64,000 bases of DNA from an uncultured Dehalococcoidia bacterium. GTDB lineage: Bacteria > Chloroflexota > Dehalococcoidia > Lucifugimonadales > UBA1123. Every line of letters begins with the position of its first letter. The stretch's first letter is position 1. The stretch lies in assembly GCA_958296105.1 (NCBI GenBank), contig OY282441.1:2067800-2131799 (forward strand), written 5' to 3'. Made by a program: the position numbers and the translations under genes. The notes beneath the pieces were generated by a model. That model worked only from the letters and a program-made list of their open reading frames with translations, was not told the origin of the DNA and ran no database searches. Shown in pieces: positions 35,349-44,277 of the stretch.

Positions 35349-36071
35349 TCAAAAACTCCTGAACCTTAGCAGAGTCAGCTTCCAGATCGCCTCCGCCACA
35401 ATGCGAATGGACATCTTCGATTCCCCCCTAGTCCTGTCCATGAACGTGATCGGATGCTCGATCACATCGTACCCACCAGCTTGGCACAGGTACGCGATCT
35501 CGGACTGAAAGCCGAAGCCCTTGCAGCGGCACGCTGACATGTCTAGGGAGCGGAGCGCGTCCGCCCTGTACGCCTTGAACCCGGACGTGGCATCTCGCAC
35601 CCTCAGCCCGGTGACGAACCTGATCGAGGAGTTGCCAAACGAGCTAAGGAACTTGCGCTTCAGGCTCCAGCCCGGGTCCACATCGCCCTTCGCTGTGTAG
35701 CGTGAGCCGACCACCACGTGGGCGGCGTCCAGCTTTCTCAGCATCTCGGGCGTCTGCTCGGGGGCGTGGGAGAGATCGGCGTCCATCTGGACGACGAAGT
35801 CCGGCCTCCTCTCCAGCGCGCGCGCAAAGCCCGCAACGTATGCCGTTCCAAGCCCCAGCTTTCCGTCTCTGGATATGACCTCTATCCTCCCGCCGTACTG
35901 TTCCGACAGACGAGCCGCCACCTGCGCGCTGCCGTCCGGCGAGCTGTCGTCCACTACGTACAGCCGCAGATCGCCCACGTCCAGCGCGAACAGGCGGCTT
36001 GCAAGCTCCGGCAGGTTGCCCGCCTCGTTGTAGGTTGGCACGACCACAGCCACTCTGCCCGAGACCGTCAC
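35349..36071 (-). CDS. Polyprenol-phosphate mannosyltransferase-type GT2 glycosyltransferase
   Basis: A 240-residue GT-A fold enzyme. It starts with VVVPTYNEAGNLPEL, then VDDSSPDGSAQVA, QMDADLSHAPEQ (DxD metal site), VVGSRYTAKGDV and SGFKAYRADAL. This is the single-domain DPM1 pattern without C-terminal membrane helices. It should transfer mannose (or a similar sugar) from a nucleotide sugar to polyprenyl phosphate at the membrane face, supplying lipid-linked sugar for glycan or protein glycosylation. The GTG start overlaps the upstream glycosyltransferase stop (GTGA), so the two are translationally coupled. Confidence 0.9.
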   Translation of the reverse strand: MTVSGRVAVVVPTYNEAGNLPELASRLFALDVGDLRLYVVDDSSPDGSAQVAARLSEQYGGRIEVISRDGKLGLGTAYVAGFARALERRPDFVVQMDADLSHAPEQTPEMLRKLDAAHVVVGSRYTAKGDVDPGWSLKRKFLSSFGNSSIRFVTGLRVRDATSGFKAYRADALRSLDMSACRCKGFGFQSEIAYLCQAGGYDVIEHPITFMDRTRGESKMSIRIVAEAIWKLTLLRFRSF

Positions 36072-36907
36072 CGATACATCCCCAGAACGTCTCTGGCCCT
36101 CACCAGAACCGTGTCTTTTACCATATCCAGCGTATCCGCTCCGAGCCTCACCTTGCTGATGGCTTGGTGTCGCCAGTCCACCGGCAGCTCCGATACCCTA
36201 AAGCCCCTCTTTACTGCCAGATACAGGATTTCGACGTCGAACCCCATCCCTCTGGCGCGCTGAAGGCCGAACAGCTCAGAGGCTGCCTCGCCCCTGAAGC
36301 ACTTGAAGCCGCACTGCGTATCCTGAAAGCCGCTGACCGCAATCAGGCGCACTACTCGATTGAAGACCCTCCCCATTACGCGCCGGTGGATCGGCTCGTC
36401 GAATCTCCTAGACCCCTCCGCGTCGCGCGAGCCGATTACGATGTCGTTCCCCGCCTCCATCCTCTCCAGAAAGAGGTCGAGCCATCCGATCGGCGTTGCC
36501 AAGTCGGCATCGCACATGAACCTGTACGCGCCCTTCGCCTCCAGCATTCCTGCCCTGACTGCCCAGCCCTTGCCGAAGTGGTCTCTGCGAATCACGCGGA
36601 CGCCCTCTCTGCCTGCGCTCCAGCCGCTGACGAGATCGGCTGTGCCGTCCTCGCTCCCGTCATCTACGACCAAGACCTCCCATCCGTACTCCTGAGCATT
36701 CAGGTATGCGACCACCTCTTCCAGAGTCGGGACGATGCGCGAGGACTCGTTGAACGCGGGGATGATTACGGAGAGATGGGGGTTCCCGGTCGTGTCCACT
36801 CGATCCTGCCGCCTCGCCTGCCTGCCTGCCGCATCGCCTGATTTGCCATCGCGCGCCCTGAGCGCAATGACAAACCGAACATGCAATGAACTCGACGATG
36901 CGCGCAA
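36068..36907 (-). CDS. Dolichyl-phosphate glucosyltransferase-like GT2 enzyme
   Basis: A GT2 glycosyltransferase of up to 279 residues. The conserved part begins LSVIIPAFNESSRIVPT, so the true start may be the GTG at 36799 rather than 36907. Further motifs are VVDDGSEDGT, CDADLATPIGWLD, VIGSRDAEGSRR and DTQCGFKCFRGEAA, the pattern of ALG5-type polyprenyl-phosphate glucosyltransferases. It makes a lipid-linked hexose donor. It is coupled to the DPM1-like gene at 35349, suggesting two lipid-linked sugars made together. Confidence 0.88.
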   Translation of the reverse strand: MRASSSSLHVRFVIALRARDGKSGDAAGRQARRQDRVDTTGNPHLSVIIPAFNESSRIVPTLEEVVAYLNAQEYGWEVLVVDDGSEDGTADLVSGWSAGREGVRVIRRDHFGKGWAVRAGMLEAKGAYRFMCDADLATPIGWLDLFLERMEAGNDIVIGSRDAEGSRRFDEPIHRRVMGRVFNRVVRLIAVSGFQDTQCGFKCFRGEAASELFGLQRARGMGFDVEILYLAVKRGFRVSELPVDWRHQAISKVRLGADTLDMVKDTVLVRARDVLGMYR

Positions 36908-36948
36908 GCGGTTTTGGGGTCGTTCCTCCGGTAATCTTGCGCGGTCGC

Positions 36949-38181
36949 CTACGATGGCGCGTCCAGATCGAACGCGGTGTGCAGCGCGCGGGACGCCTCG
37001 CCGACCTGTCGCGCGGAGACGATGCAGGTTATTCGTATCTCGGACGTGGTTATCATCTCGATGTTGATTCCCTCGTCCGCGAGCGCGCGGAACATCGTAC
37101 TTGCGTACCCGGGAGCGTCCTGAATTCCCGTGCCTACTATGCTCACTTTGGCGAGGTCGAGCGCGCTGACTATCCCCCGCCCGCCGAGGTCCTCGGAGAC
37201 GCGGCGCACCACGGACTCCGCCCTTCGCAGGTCGTCCCGCTTGACGGTAAACGTCAGGTCGGTCGTCCCCCCGTCGCTGGCGTTCTGCACGATCACGTCC
37301 ACACTTATCCCCACGTCCGCGAGCGGCTCGAACAGGCTCGCCGCGATTCCCGGCCTGTCTCTAACGCCCTGCACGGTGATCTTTGCCACGTTCGTATCGC
37401 TGGCTATGCCCGACACTCGATTTCTTATCTCGCCTACGTTTCGGTTCATATCGGCCTCGCCGTGAATGAGTGTGCCGGGAACGTCCGAAAAGCTGGACGC
37501 GACCACTATCGGCGTGTCGTACACCATGCCTAGCTCGATGGAGCGCGGGTTCATCTTCGCGCCGTAGCTGGCGAGCTCCAGCATCTCCTCGAATCCGATC
37601 TCGTCCATCTTGGCAGCTCTGGGAACGAGGCGGGGATCGGCGGTGTAGATGCCGTCCACGTCTGTATAGACCTCGCAGCGCCTCGCGCCGAGTCCGGCGG
37701 CCAAGGCTATCGCGGTGAGGTCGGATGCGCCCCTGCCCAGAGTGGTTATGTCCATCCCCGGAGTGATCCCCTGGAATCCGGCGACGACTACTATCTTGCC
37801 GCCGTCCAGCTCCGCCATGATTCTCTCGGTGTCCAGTCCGGCGATCTTCGCCATTCCGAACTGGTCGTCCGTCTTGATACCGGCCTGCGCCCCGCTGAGA
37901 CTGACGGCATGATAGCCGGCCGACTTCAGGCACATGGCAACCAGCGCGCACGAGCGCAGCTCGCCGGTCGAAAGCAGCACGTCCAGCTCGCGCAGATCCG
38001 GGCTGTCGGAGACCTCCTCCGCCAGCTCGATGAGCTCGTCAGTCGTATCGCCCATCGCGCTGACGACTGCCACTACGCCGCTGCCGCAGTCCTTCGCTCT
38101 GGCGATGCGCGCTGCAACGTTCCGTATCTTGCTGGAATCTGCCAGCGAGCTTCCACCGTACTTCTGAACAACCAGAGCCAT
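36949..38181 (-). CDS. lysC: Aspartate kinase
   Basis: 410 residues, normal for monofunctional aspartokinase. It begins MALVVQKYGGSSLADSSKIR with the KYGGSS nucleotide motif, has FQGITPGMDITTLGRGASDL for ATP/aspartate binding, and ends with two ACT domains (about 265-400) including VIVQNASDGGTTDLTFT and IVGTGIQDAPGYAS. It phosphorylates aspartate to start lysine, threonine and methionine synthesis, and the ACT domains should give feedback control. It is followed upstream on the same strand by homoserine kinase, which uses a later intermediate of the pathway. Confidence 0.95.
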   Translation of the reverse strand: MALVVQKYGGSSLADSSKIRNVAARIARAKDCGSGVVAVVSAMGDTTDELIELAEEVSDSPDLRELDVLLSTGELRSCALVAMCLKSAGYHAVSLSGAQAGIKTDDQFGMAKIAGLDTERIMAELDGGKIVVVAGFQGITPGMDITTLGRGASDLTAIALAAGLGARRCEVYTDVDGIYTADPRLVPRAAKMDEIGFEEMLELASYGAKMNPRSIELGMVYDTPIVVASSFSDVPGTLIHGEADMNRNVGEIRNRVSGIASDTNVAKITVQGVRDRPGIAASLFEPLADVGISVDVIVQNASDGGTTDLTFTVKRDDLRRAESVVRRVSEDLGGRGIVSALDLAKVSIVGTGIQDAPGYASTMFRALADEGINIEMITTSEIRITCIVSARQVGEASRALHTAFDLDAPS

Positions 38182-38277
38182 ATCCTGAAAAACCTGCCTG
38201 CGGAACTCTGCCCAGCGACGAACACAGTAATGGTTTAGCGCGGTGGAGTGGCAGTTGTCAAATTCGAGCTGCCGATC

Positions 38278-39180
38278 TCACCCCGCCACGCGCGCCCCCC
38301 GCGCCGTGGGCCGTGTGATGCGGACGTCGCCATCGAGTCCGGACTTGGCGGCGGCGTCCGCCATCTCGTAGCCGATGGTGAACTCCTTTTCGCTGGCGAG
38401 GGCAAGCACCGTCGACCCCGCGCCGGACAGGAACGCGCCAAGCGCGCCCGCGTCCAGTGCTGCCCTGATTATGTTCTTCATGGGGAAGAAGATCGTCTGG
38501 CGCGCTGGCTGGTGCAGACGGTCTTCGGTCGCCAGACGCAGGCGCGTCAGGTCGCCGGTTGCCATTGCGCTTACGAGCAGCGCCGATCTGCCGATGTTGA
38601 ACACCGCGTCCGCCCTCGATACCTCACTCCCAAGCAGACCGCGCGCCTGCTCGGTGGGCATGGGGACGCTGGGGACGTACAGCACGGCGCTAAGGCTGTC
38701 TGGAACGGGAACCCGAGCGCTCACGACGCGCCCTTCCGAGTACACCGCAATCCGCATTCCGCCAAAGAGCGCGGGTGTCACGTTGTCGGGATGACCTTCG
38801 ATCTCGGCTGCCATCTGAAGAAGGTCATCCGGGGACAGATGCCGCCCGCTCAGCTCGTTGCCCGCCATGAGACCGCCGACGAGAGCGGCGGAGCTGGAGC
38901 CGAGACCTCTGGCGGTGGGAATCTCGTTGCGGCAGCGCACGAACAGGGGAGGCATCGGGCATCCGACTTTCTCGAATACCCTTTCCACGCTCGCCAGCGC
39001 CATGTTGGTGGAATCGCGCGGCAGATCGTCTGCGCCGTATCCGCAGATCTCGAAACCCGCCTCGCCCGCCTCTATGGTGATGGTGTTCCAAATATCCAGC
39101 GCAATCCCCAGACAGTCGAACCCCGGCCCCATGTTGGCGGACGTTGCGGGGACTTCGACTGTGACAGCTTGGGGGGTCAC
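38278..39180 (-). CDS. thrB: Homoserine kinase
   Basis: 300 residues of the GHMP kinase family. VPATSANMGPGFDCLGIALD opens the protein and the phosphate-binding loop is PTARGLGSSSAALVGGL (about 88-104). The C-terminal GAFLSGAGSTVLAL is the third GHMP motif. It phosphorylates homoserine in threonine synthesis. The start overlaps the aminotransferase stop by four bases (ATGA), and it lies 96 bases before lysC, so a lysC-thrB-aminotransferase operon is likely. Confidence 0.93.
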   Translation of the reverse strand: MTPQAVTVEVPATSANMGPGFDCLGIALDIWNTITIEAGEAGFEICGYGADDLPRDSTNMALASVERVFEKVGCPMPPLFVRCRNEIPTARGLGSSSAALVGGLMAGNELSGRHLSPDDLLQMAAEIEGHPDNVTPALFGGMRIAVYSEGRVVSARVPVPDSLSAVLYVPSVPMPTEQARGLLGSEVSRADAVFNIGRSALLVSAMATGDLTRLRLATEDRLHQPARQTIFFPMKNIIRAALDAGALGAFLSGAGSTVLALASEKEFTIGYEMADAAAKSGLDGDVRITRPTARGARVAG

Positions 39181-40082
39181 TCCTCCAGCCGCGCCAGATA
39201 CTGGGCGGCTACGTCTATGCCGACCATGCCGCTGTACGCCTTCGTGAGACGGTCGGTCACAGGGCCGGGTACGGATCCGTCCGATATGGGGGAGCCGTTG
39301 ACGGACGACACCGGGCAGATGCAGAAGCTGGTAGAGGTGACGAACACCTCGTCAGCCGTGTAAGCGTCGAACAGGTCTATGTCCGCCTCGCGCACGTCTA
39401 TGCCAAGCTCATGGGCAAGCTCGATAGTAACCCTGCGGCTGATGCCGGATAGGACGAACTGCTCCCTGGGCGTGACTGCCATGCCGTCCTTGACGATGAA
39501 GATGTTGCTTCCGGGTCCTTCGGCAAGGTTGCCGTTGGTGTCCAGAAGAATCGGCCAAGCGTCCGGGTTCTGCGAGCGCGCCTCCAGCTCCGCCTGAACC
39601 AAGTTGACGTAGTTGTGAACCTTCGCTCGCGGACTCTGAGAATCGGGCGGTGTGCGCCGCACCGACGGAACTATTACGGGTATGCCGTCCCTGTAATACT
39701 TCGCTCTGGCATCGAACGGCAGCGGCAGACACTCGACAACCACCGTTGGCAGCTCCTCGCCTCCAACGCGAACACCGCGCGTCACGCGCTGCGACACCCA
39801 ATAGTCGTCATCGTCCCCTATCAGCGGCAGATTCGCTTCCAGCACCTCCATCGTGACGCGGGCGAACTCGCTCTTGGACATGCCCGGGTCTATCCGCATG
39901 TACTTGAGCGAGTCGAAGAAGCGGTCGAGATGCTCGTTCAGCATGAATATCTTGTGTCCGAACGTGCGCGTGGTGTCGAACACCGCGTCTCCCTGCAAGA
40001 ACCCCCTGTCCCTGATGGAGACCACCGCTCGACTCTCTGGAACGATCTTGCCATTGACGTATGCGACTCTCTCTTTGGACAT
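39177..40082 (-). CDS. Class IV PLP aminotransferase (branched-chain aminotransferase-like)
   Basis: The ATG at 40082 has a GGGGAGGAAACCC site just upstream and is preferred over the one at 40106, giving 301 residues. The fold-type IV pattern is visible: VNGKIVPESRAVVSIRDRGF, the QGDAVFDTTRTF segment, the PLP lysine in SPRAKVHNYVN, and LLDTNGNLAEGPGSNIFIV. Likely substrates are branched-chain amino acids or D-amino acids; the family does not resolve further by eye. It is coupled to thrB and lies 39 bases after the regulator gene. Confidence 0.88.
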   Translation of the reverse strand: MSKERVAYVNGKIVPESRAVVSIRDRGFLQGDAVFDTTRTFGHKIFMLNEHLDRFFDSLKYMRIDPGMSKSEFARVTMEVLEANLPLIGDDDDYWVSQRVTRGVRVGGEELPTVVVECLPLPFDARAKYYRDGIPVIVPSVRRTPPDSQSPRAKVHNYVNLVQAELEARSQNPDAWPILLDTNGNLAEGPGSNIFIVKDGMAVTPREQFVLSGISRRVTIELAHELGIDVREADIDLFDAYTADEVFVTSTSFCICPVSSVNGSPISDGSVPGPVTDRLTKAYSGMVGIDVAAQYLARLEE

Positions 40083-40121
40083 GGGTTTCCTCCCCGTCTC
40101 CGTCATCGGGCGTTTGCCGAG

Positions 40122-40793
40122 CTATCTCGCCTTGTTGAACCTGTATCCGACGTTCCAGACAGTCTCGATGAAATTGTATTCGGAGTCCTCTATCTTGCTT
40201 CTCAGCCGACGTATGTGGACGTCCACGGTGCGAGTGCCTCCGAAGTATTCGTATCCCCATATCTGGTTGAGCAGAGCGTCCCGCGAGAATACGCGCCCCG
40301 GATTCTCAGCCAGCAGCTTCAGAAGCTCGTACTCCTTGAACCTCAGCCCTATGCGCTCTCCCCTGAGCGTGACCTCGTAGCTCGAAGTGTCGATCCGAAG
40401 GTCGCGCGCCTTGATGATATGACTGTCCGCGCCATCCTGCCCCGCGCCGTCCAGCGCAAGCTGAGCGCGGATGACCAGCTCGTCCGGATCCGGGGGGCTG
40501 GTGATGAAATCGGTCATCGGAAGCGTCGGATCGAGACGTGACACCCGACTTCGGGGCGCCAGCGCAATACTCGGCACCTCCGCCTCCACACATGCTTGGA
40601 GACAGCGCCTGATCTCGACCGCAGTCAGGTAGCTGGTCTCGACCAGCGCCAGATCCGGCGTGGGTTCTGACGTCAGGACATCCAGATCCTGCTCCGAGGA
40701 GATCAGGACCGACTCGATCCCCTGTCTTCGCAGCAGGGCTACCAGCTCGTTCTGCTCGCCGCGCCTCGACATCGCTGCGCGATTCATGGACAT
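40122..40793 (-). CDS. OmpR/PhoB-type winged-helix regulator with altered receiver domain
   Basis: 223 residues. The C-terminal winged helix (about 125-220) is textbook: GLRFKEYELLKLLAENPGRV, then RDALLNQIWGYEYFGGTRTVDVHIRRLRSK split across two helices, then TVWNVGYRF. The N-terminal receiver-like part (about 15-110) has the third strand PDLALVETSY where PDLVLLD is usual, so the phospho-acceptor Asp is replaced by Glu. The protein may act without phosphorylation. No histidine kinase is adjacent. It is upstream of and co-directional with the aminotransferase gene. Confidence 0.88.
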   Translation of the reverse strand: MSMNRAAMSRRGEQNELVALLRRQGIESVLISSEQDLDVLTSEPTPDLALVETSYLTAVEIRRCLQACVEAEVPSIALAPRSRVSRLDPTLPMTDFITSPPDPDELVIRAQLALDGAGQDGADSHIIKARDLRIDTSSYEVTLRGERIGLRFKEYELLKLLAENPGRVFSRDALLNQIWGYEYFGGTRTVDVHIRRLRSKIEDSEYNFIETVWNVGYRFNKAR

Positions 40794-41000
40794 CAGACAC
40801 GCCCTTCAGCAAATCTTGGGCAGACCATACCAGCTCACCACCGACCAAACCGCCAATGCGGGATGGCGCAAACCGCGACCGCCGTTTCATGGTGGACAAG
40901 TATATCAGAGTTGCCCAGATCATTTGCGGAAAGCTGCAAAGGCGCAGCTTTCCATGCTTTCCGTAAGTGAGATCGCCTCGAGTCGATCCCTGTATTGGCG

Positions 41001-41030
41001 TTGACCGCCGCCGCGCCGCCGATGTAAACT
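41001..41030 (+). promoter_or_regulatory. Possible promoter of tRNA-Asp
   Basis: TTGACC (41001-41006) and TAAACT (41025-41030) are 18 bases apart, ending 13 bases before the tRNA. The -35 is good and the -10 is weak. The rest of the 250-base gap from 40794 shows nothing else I can support. Confidence 0.4.
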
Positions 41031-41043
41031 ACCATATCTGAGC

Positions 41044-41120
41044 GGCCCCGTGGTGTAGTGGCTTAACATACTGCCCTGTCAAGGCAGAGATCGCCGGTTC
41101 GAATCCGGTCGGGGTCGCCA
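41044..41120 (+). tRNA. tRNA-Asp (anticodon GTC)
   Basis: A 77-base tRNA with encoded CCA. Acceptor stem GGCCCCG pairs with CGGGGTC (one G-U). The anticodon arm is CTGCC-CTGTCAA-GGCAG with GTC in the loop. The T arm GCCGG-TTCGAAT-CCGGT is intact. Confidence 0.96.
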
Positions 41121-41214
41121 GCCCGCCCATGCTTTTCCCAGCCCTCTTCTGACGTCAGCGCGCGGCTCGTCAGCGTCTTTTGGGCGGGAACGGCGGCGCG
41201 GCTTTCCTCACGCC

Positions 41215-42072
41215 TCACGCGCCTGCGGCGAACCTGCTTACGGCCTCCGCTACTGCCGACGGCTGATCCATGTACATGTTGTGTCCGCTGTCTGCGACGG
41301 TCAGCATCTCGAAGCTCTCGGTCTCGCGCGCTATTGGGATCAGGCTGCGGAACTGATCGGCGCGCGAGTCGCTCGTCACGAACAGAATCGGCTTCCCCAG
41401 ATTCCGCAGTGTGGGGCGCAGATCGAGATAGTCGCCCTCGCGCTCCTTCCAGTCCATGCTGGCAGTCGCCCATTTCATGTCGAAGCGGCCATTGGGCAGC
41501 TCGAACGACTCGTGCGCCGCTACGTCTTCGATCACGTCGTCTCGCCACTTCCCCGCCATGCGATGCCACTTCAGATAGTCGTACATCTCCTCGCGGCTTG
41601 CCCACGTGCGGCGCGGCGTCTCCGCGCGTTTGGACACCATGCGCTGGAACGCCTCCGTGACTGCGACCATAGGCTCCAGAAGCATGAGACGACTGAACAC
41701 ATCGGGGCGTCGCTCCGCCAGAAGCGCGGCGACCAGCCCGCCCGTCGAGTGCGCCACCGCTGCGGCGTTCCTCATCCCGATGGCGTCGGCGAACGCCTCC
41801 AGATCGTCCACTCGCTGCGCGAACGTGTAGCCTGAGTCTGGCCAGTCGCTGTCTCCATGCCCGCGCGAATCGAGCGCGACCACGTGAAACCTCTTGTAGA
41901 GATGCCGAGCCACGGCGTCCCAAGACCTGCTCGTTCGCATGTCGCCGTGCAGAAGGAACAGCATTGGCTCGCCGTCCGTGGACGGCGGCGCGCCCCAGTC
42001 CACGTAGTGAAGGCGTATGCCGTTGGCTGAGACGGAGCGACTGCGCGGCTGGGGCTGAGCTCTCGATTTCAT
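41215..42072 (-). CDS. Alpha/beta hydrolase
   Basis: 285 residues of the alpha/beta-hydrolase fold. Landmarks are LLHGDMRTSRSWD (oxyanion-hole HG), VVALDSRGHGDSDWP, the nucleophile elbow AHSTGG (Ser near residue 105, with Ala in place of the first Gly), and a C-terminal VADSGHNMYMDQP providing the catalytic His. Substrate unknown; esterase, epoxide hydrolase and C-C hydrolase activities are all possible. It lies 27 bases upstream (minus-strand sense) of the 42100 gene's end and may share its transcript. Confidence 0.85.
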   Translation of the reverse strand: MKSRAQPQPRSRSVSANGIRLHYVDWGAPPSTDGEPMLFLLHGDMRTSRSWDAVARHLYKRFHVVALDSRGHGDSDWPDSGYTFAQRVDDLEAFADAIGMRNAAAVAHSTGGLVAALLAERRPDVFSRLMLLEPMVAVTEAFQRMVSKRAETPRRTWASREEMYDYLKWHRMAGKWRDDVIEDVAAHESFELPNGRFDMKWATASMDWKEREGDYLDLRPTLRNLGKPILFVTSDSRADQFRSLIPIARETESFEMLTVADSGHNMYMDQPSAVAEAVSRFAAGA

Positions 42073-42099
42073 ACGAACGGGCGCGCGTGAGTGACGTTC

Positions 42100-43014
42100 C
42101 TACCCCAGCTCCTCGAGAATCGGCGGGATGCGCGCCTTCTCCTCGTCAGTCAGCTGTCGGAATGGGCGGGATGTCGTGTCGTGGTCTATTATGCCCATGT
42201 GCTTGAGCGCGGCTTTCATGCCGCCGAAGCTGGCGGCGTTGGCTCCGCCGCCTCTGGCGACCGCGCCCACCTTCTGCGCGGTGATCAGCTTGGCGTTGCA
42301 CTCGCGGACTGTCTCGGCATCGCCCGACTCGCCGGCCTCCCAGCCGCGCGCGCAGACGCCGGGCACCAGATTGGCTATGCCGGGTATGACGCCATGCACG
42401 CCCACCGAACCCGCGCTCGTCACGCGGAACACGGTTCCCAGAAAGCGGAGCAGCGAAATTTCGCCCTGATCACAGAGGACGTTGAGCTGCGCCAGCAGCT
42501 CGCCCGCGCCCGAACTGTCTTTGACTCCCACCACCGCGCCCTCTGCCGCCAGCATAGCTATCGTGCCGGGTTCGACCGCCGTCTTGACCGTCTGCGGGAT
42601 GTTGTACACCCACAGCGGCAGCCCGATCTGATCCTGCGCGTAGCGGTAGTGGTCTGCCAGCTCGTCCTGCGAGTCTGGATAGTAGTATGGAGGCGTCAGC
42701 GCGATTCCATCCATGCCAAGCTCGCGCACCTCGCTTGCCAGCGCAACCGACATCTTCGTGGACACGCTGGATATGTTGCAGATCACCGGAACGCGCCCCG
42801 CCGCCTCGTCCACCGTGGCCTCCATCGCGCGGATGCGCTCGGAGTCCGGCAGATTGGCGAACTCCCCCGTCGTCCCGGACGCCCACAGCCCATGTACGCC
42901 GCTGTCGATCAGGTGGTTCACCAGTCGGCGCAGCGAGCCGACGTCGACCGTCTCGTCCGGGTTCAGCGGCGTGAGCATCGGAACGATCACGCCTCTTATA
43001 TTTCTGTTCGTCAT
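42100..43014 (-). CDS. Dihydrodipicolinate synthase family aldolase/lyase
   Basis: 304 residues of a (beta/alpha)8 barrel. It begins IRGVIVPMLTPLNPDETVD, has GVHGLWASGTTGEFANL (pyruvate-binding GTTGE), a YYYPDSQDELADHY segment, VYNIPQ, and the Schiff-base lysine in VGVKDSSGAG (near residue 160). The family includes DapA, N-acetylneuraminate lyase and keto-sugar aldolases. No lysine-pathway neighbour is adjacent, and a hydrolase and PIG-L gene are, so catabolic aldolase is more likely than DapA. The exact substrate is not determinable here. Confidence 0.85.
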   Translation of the reverse strand: MTNRNIRGVIVPMLTPLNPDETVDVGSLRRLVNHLIDSGVHGLWASGTTGEFANLPDSERIRAMEATVDEAAGRVPVICNISSVSTKMSVALASEVRELGMDGIALTPPYYYPDSQDELADHYRYAQDQIGLPLWVYNIPQTVKTAVEPGTIAMLAAEGAVVGVKDSSGAGELLAQLNVLCDQGEISLLRFLGTVFRVTSAGSVGVHGVIPGIANLVPGVCARGWEAGESGDAETVRECNAKLITAQKVGAVARGGGANAASFGGMKAALKHMGIIDHDTTSRPFRQLTDEEKARIPPILEELG

Positions 43015-43190
43015 GGGTTTGCTCTCCTCCCCCTATGGCTTTGGACCAGCATTCACAGCGTGAATGTCGGCATGGCCGCCTTCTCCGGCTCCGATATCGA
43101 ATGCCCGCGCCGACGTTCGTCGCACGATTCGGCTTGCCGTCGATCTCTCCACACTCCGCCGGAGTCTCGTCGCTGCGCTGCCGTCAGCCG

Positions 43191-43916
43191 CTAAATCCCT
43201 ATCACCTCGAAGCTGACGGCGTAGTCGCAGCCGAACTGCGCTCCGACGGCGTTGGCTATCATGGTCAGGAACATTTCCGGGTCCACGTCCGTGCCGAGTC
43301 CGTCGATGTACGCTCGGTGTTTTTCGAGAGATTCGACGCCCTTGTAGATGTGGTCGCCAACATCCACCGCGTGGGTGGCGTTTGGAGATGCGTTGACGAG
43401 CAGCGCCTTGACGCCGCCCCAAGGTTCATGTCCTTCTTCCAGCAGCTCTGGGAATATCCAGCGGTTGCCCGCGTCGCGCGATGCGTCCAGCGCGGCGAGT
43501 CCGACGGCGCGGTGGTCGGCCTGATTGGCTGGGCCTTGCGGGAAGCGCATTCCGAAATTGATGGTTATGACCACATCGGGCTTGTGAACCCGTATGGCGC
43601 GCGCTATGTCGCGGCGCAGCGGCAGACCGTATTCGACCACGCCGTCAGGGTGGTCCAAGAACTCGACCGTATCCACGCCCACGACCTTCGCGCTGTCTAT
43701 CTCCTCCTGCGAGCGCACGCGGACCGTCTCATCCGGAGCCATTCCGTCTATGCCTGCCTCGCCTCTGGTGGCGAGAAGATAGACTACCCTCTTGCCCTCG
43801 GACGTCCATTTCGACACCGCGCTCGCCGTGCCGTATTCCAGATCGTCCGGATGGGCGACGACCGCCAGCGCGGTCTGCCAGCTTTCGTCCAGAGGCTGAA
43901 GCGTCTGCTCTGTCAT
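43191..43916 (-). CDS. PIG-L/LmbE family deacetylase
   Basis: 241 residues with the zinc motif AHPDDLEYG near the N terminus (about 20-28), then YLLATRGEAGIDG, and a second metal/catalytic segment ANQADHRAVGLAALDA. It should remove an N-acetyl (or other N-acyl) group from a sugar or similar small molecule in the cytoplasm, as in mycothiol, bacillithiol or sugar metabolism. Its ATG overlaps the MoaD-like stop by four bases (ATGA). The 176-base gap to the DapA-like gene holds nothing clear. Confidence 0.87.
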   Translation of the reverse strand: MTEQTLQPLDESWQTALAVVAHPDDLEYGTASAVSKWTSEGKRVVYLLATRGEAGIDGMAPDETVRVRSQEEIDSAKVVGVDTVEFLDHPDGVVEYGLPLRRDIARAIRVHKPDVVITINFGMRFPQGPANQADHRAVGLAALDASRDAGNRWIFPELLEEGHEPWGGVKALLVNASPNATHAVDVGDHIYKGVESLEKHRAYIDGLGTDVDPEMFLTMIANAVGAQFGCDYAVSFEVIGI

Positions 43917-44179
43917 GCTCCCCCTCCGAGCGCGGGCAGGAAGTGAACCTCGCTGTCAGCGCCGACCTTCTCCAGCATCCCGAGCGGCGTTATCTCGCCG
44001 TCGATCGCCACGGAGATGTTGCCCTTGATTCTGCCCCCTTCCGAAAGGCGGTCCTTGAACCCCGGGTATTGGGCGTCTAGGTTGTTGACTATCTGCCTGA
44101 CCGTGCCGCCCTCTATCTCGATTTTGCTGTTGCCCTCGCTCAGCTTCTGCATCAGTGAGGGGATGAACACCATTGCCAT
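43913..44179 (-). CDS. MoaD/ThiS-type ubiquitin-fold small protein
   Basis: 88 residues of the beta-grasp sulfur-carrier type: FIPSLMQKLSEGN, an IEGGTVRQIVNNLDAQYPGF segment, SVAIDGEITPLG, and EVHFLPALGGGA at the end. Sulfur carriers need a terminal Gly-Gly; here the frame clearly ends Gly-Gly-Gly-Ala before TGA, so one residue would need removal or the protein is not an active carrier. Its position next to a molybdenum hydroxylase operon suggests molybdopterin synthesis, but coupling to PIG-L suggests a different sulfur-transfer pathway. Confidence 0.8.
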   Translation of the reverse strand: MAMVFIPSLMQKLSEGNSKIEIEGGTVRQIVNNLDAQYPGFKDRLSEGGRIKGNISVAIDGEITPLGMLEKVGADSEVHFLPALGGGA

Positions 44180-44277
44180 TGATTGCCTCCGAACGAAGCG
44201 CTAGTTTAATCGGCTGCCGCGCAAGACTCGGATGCGGCGGCGGACTTGCCCGCCTCGCCGCCGATTCCAGAAATCGC

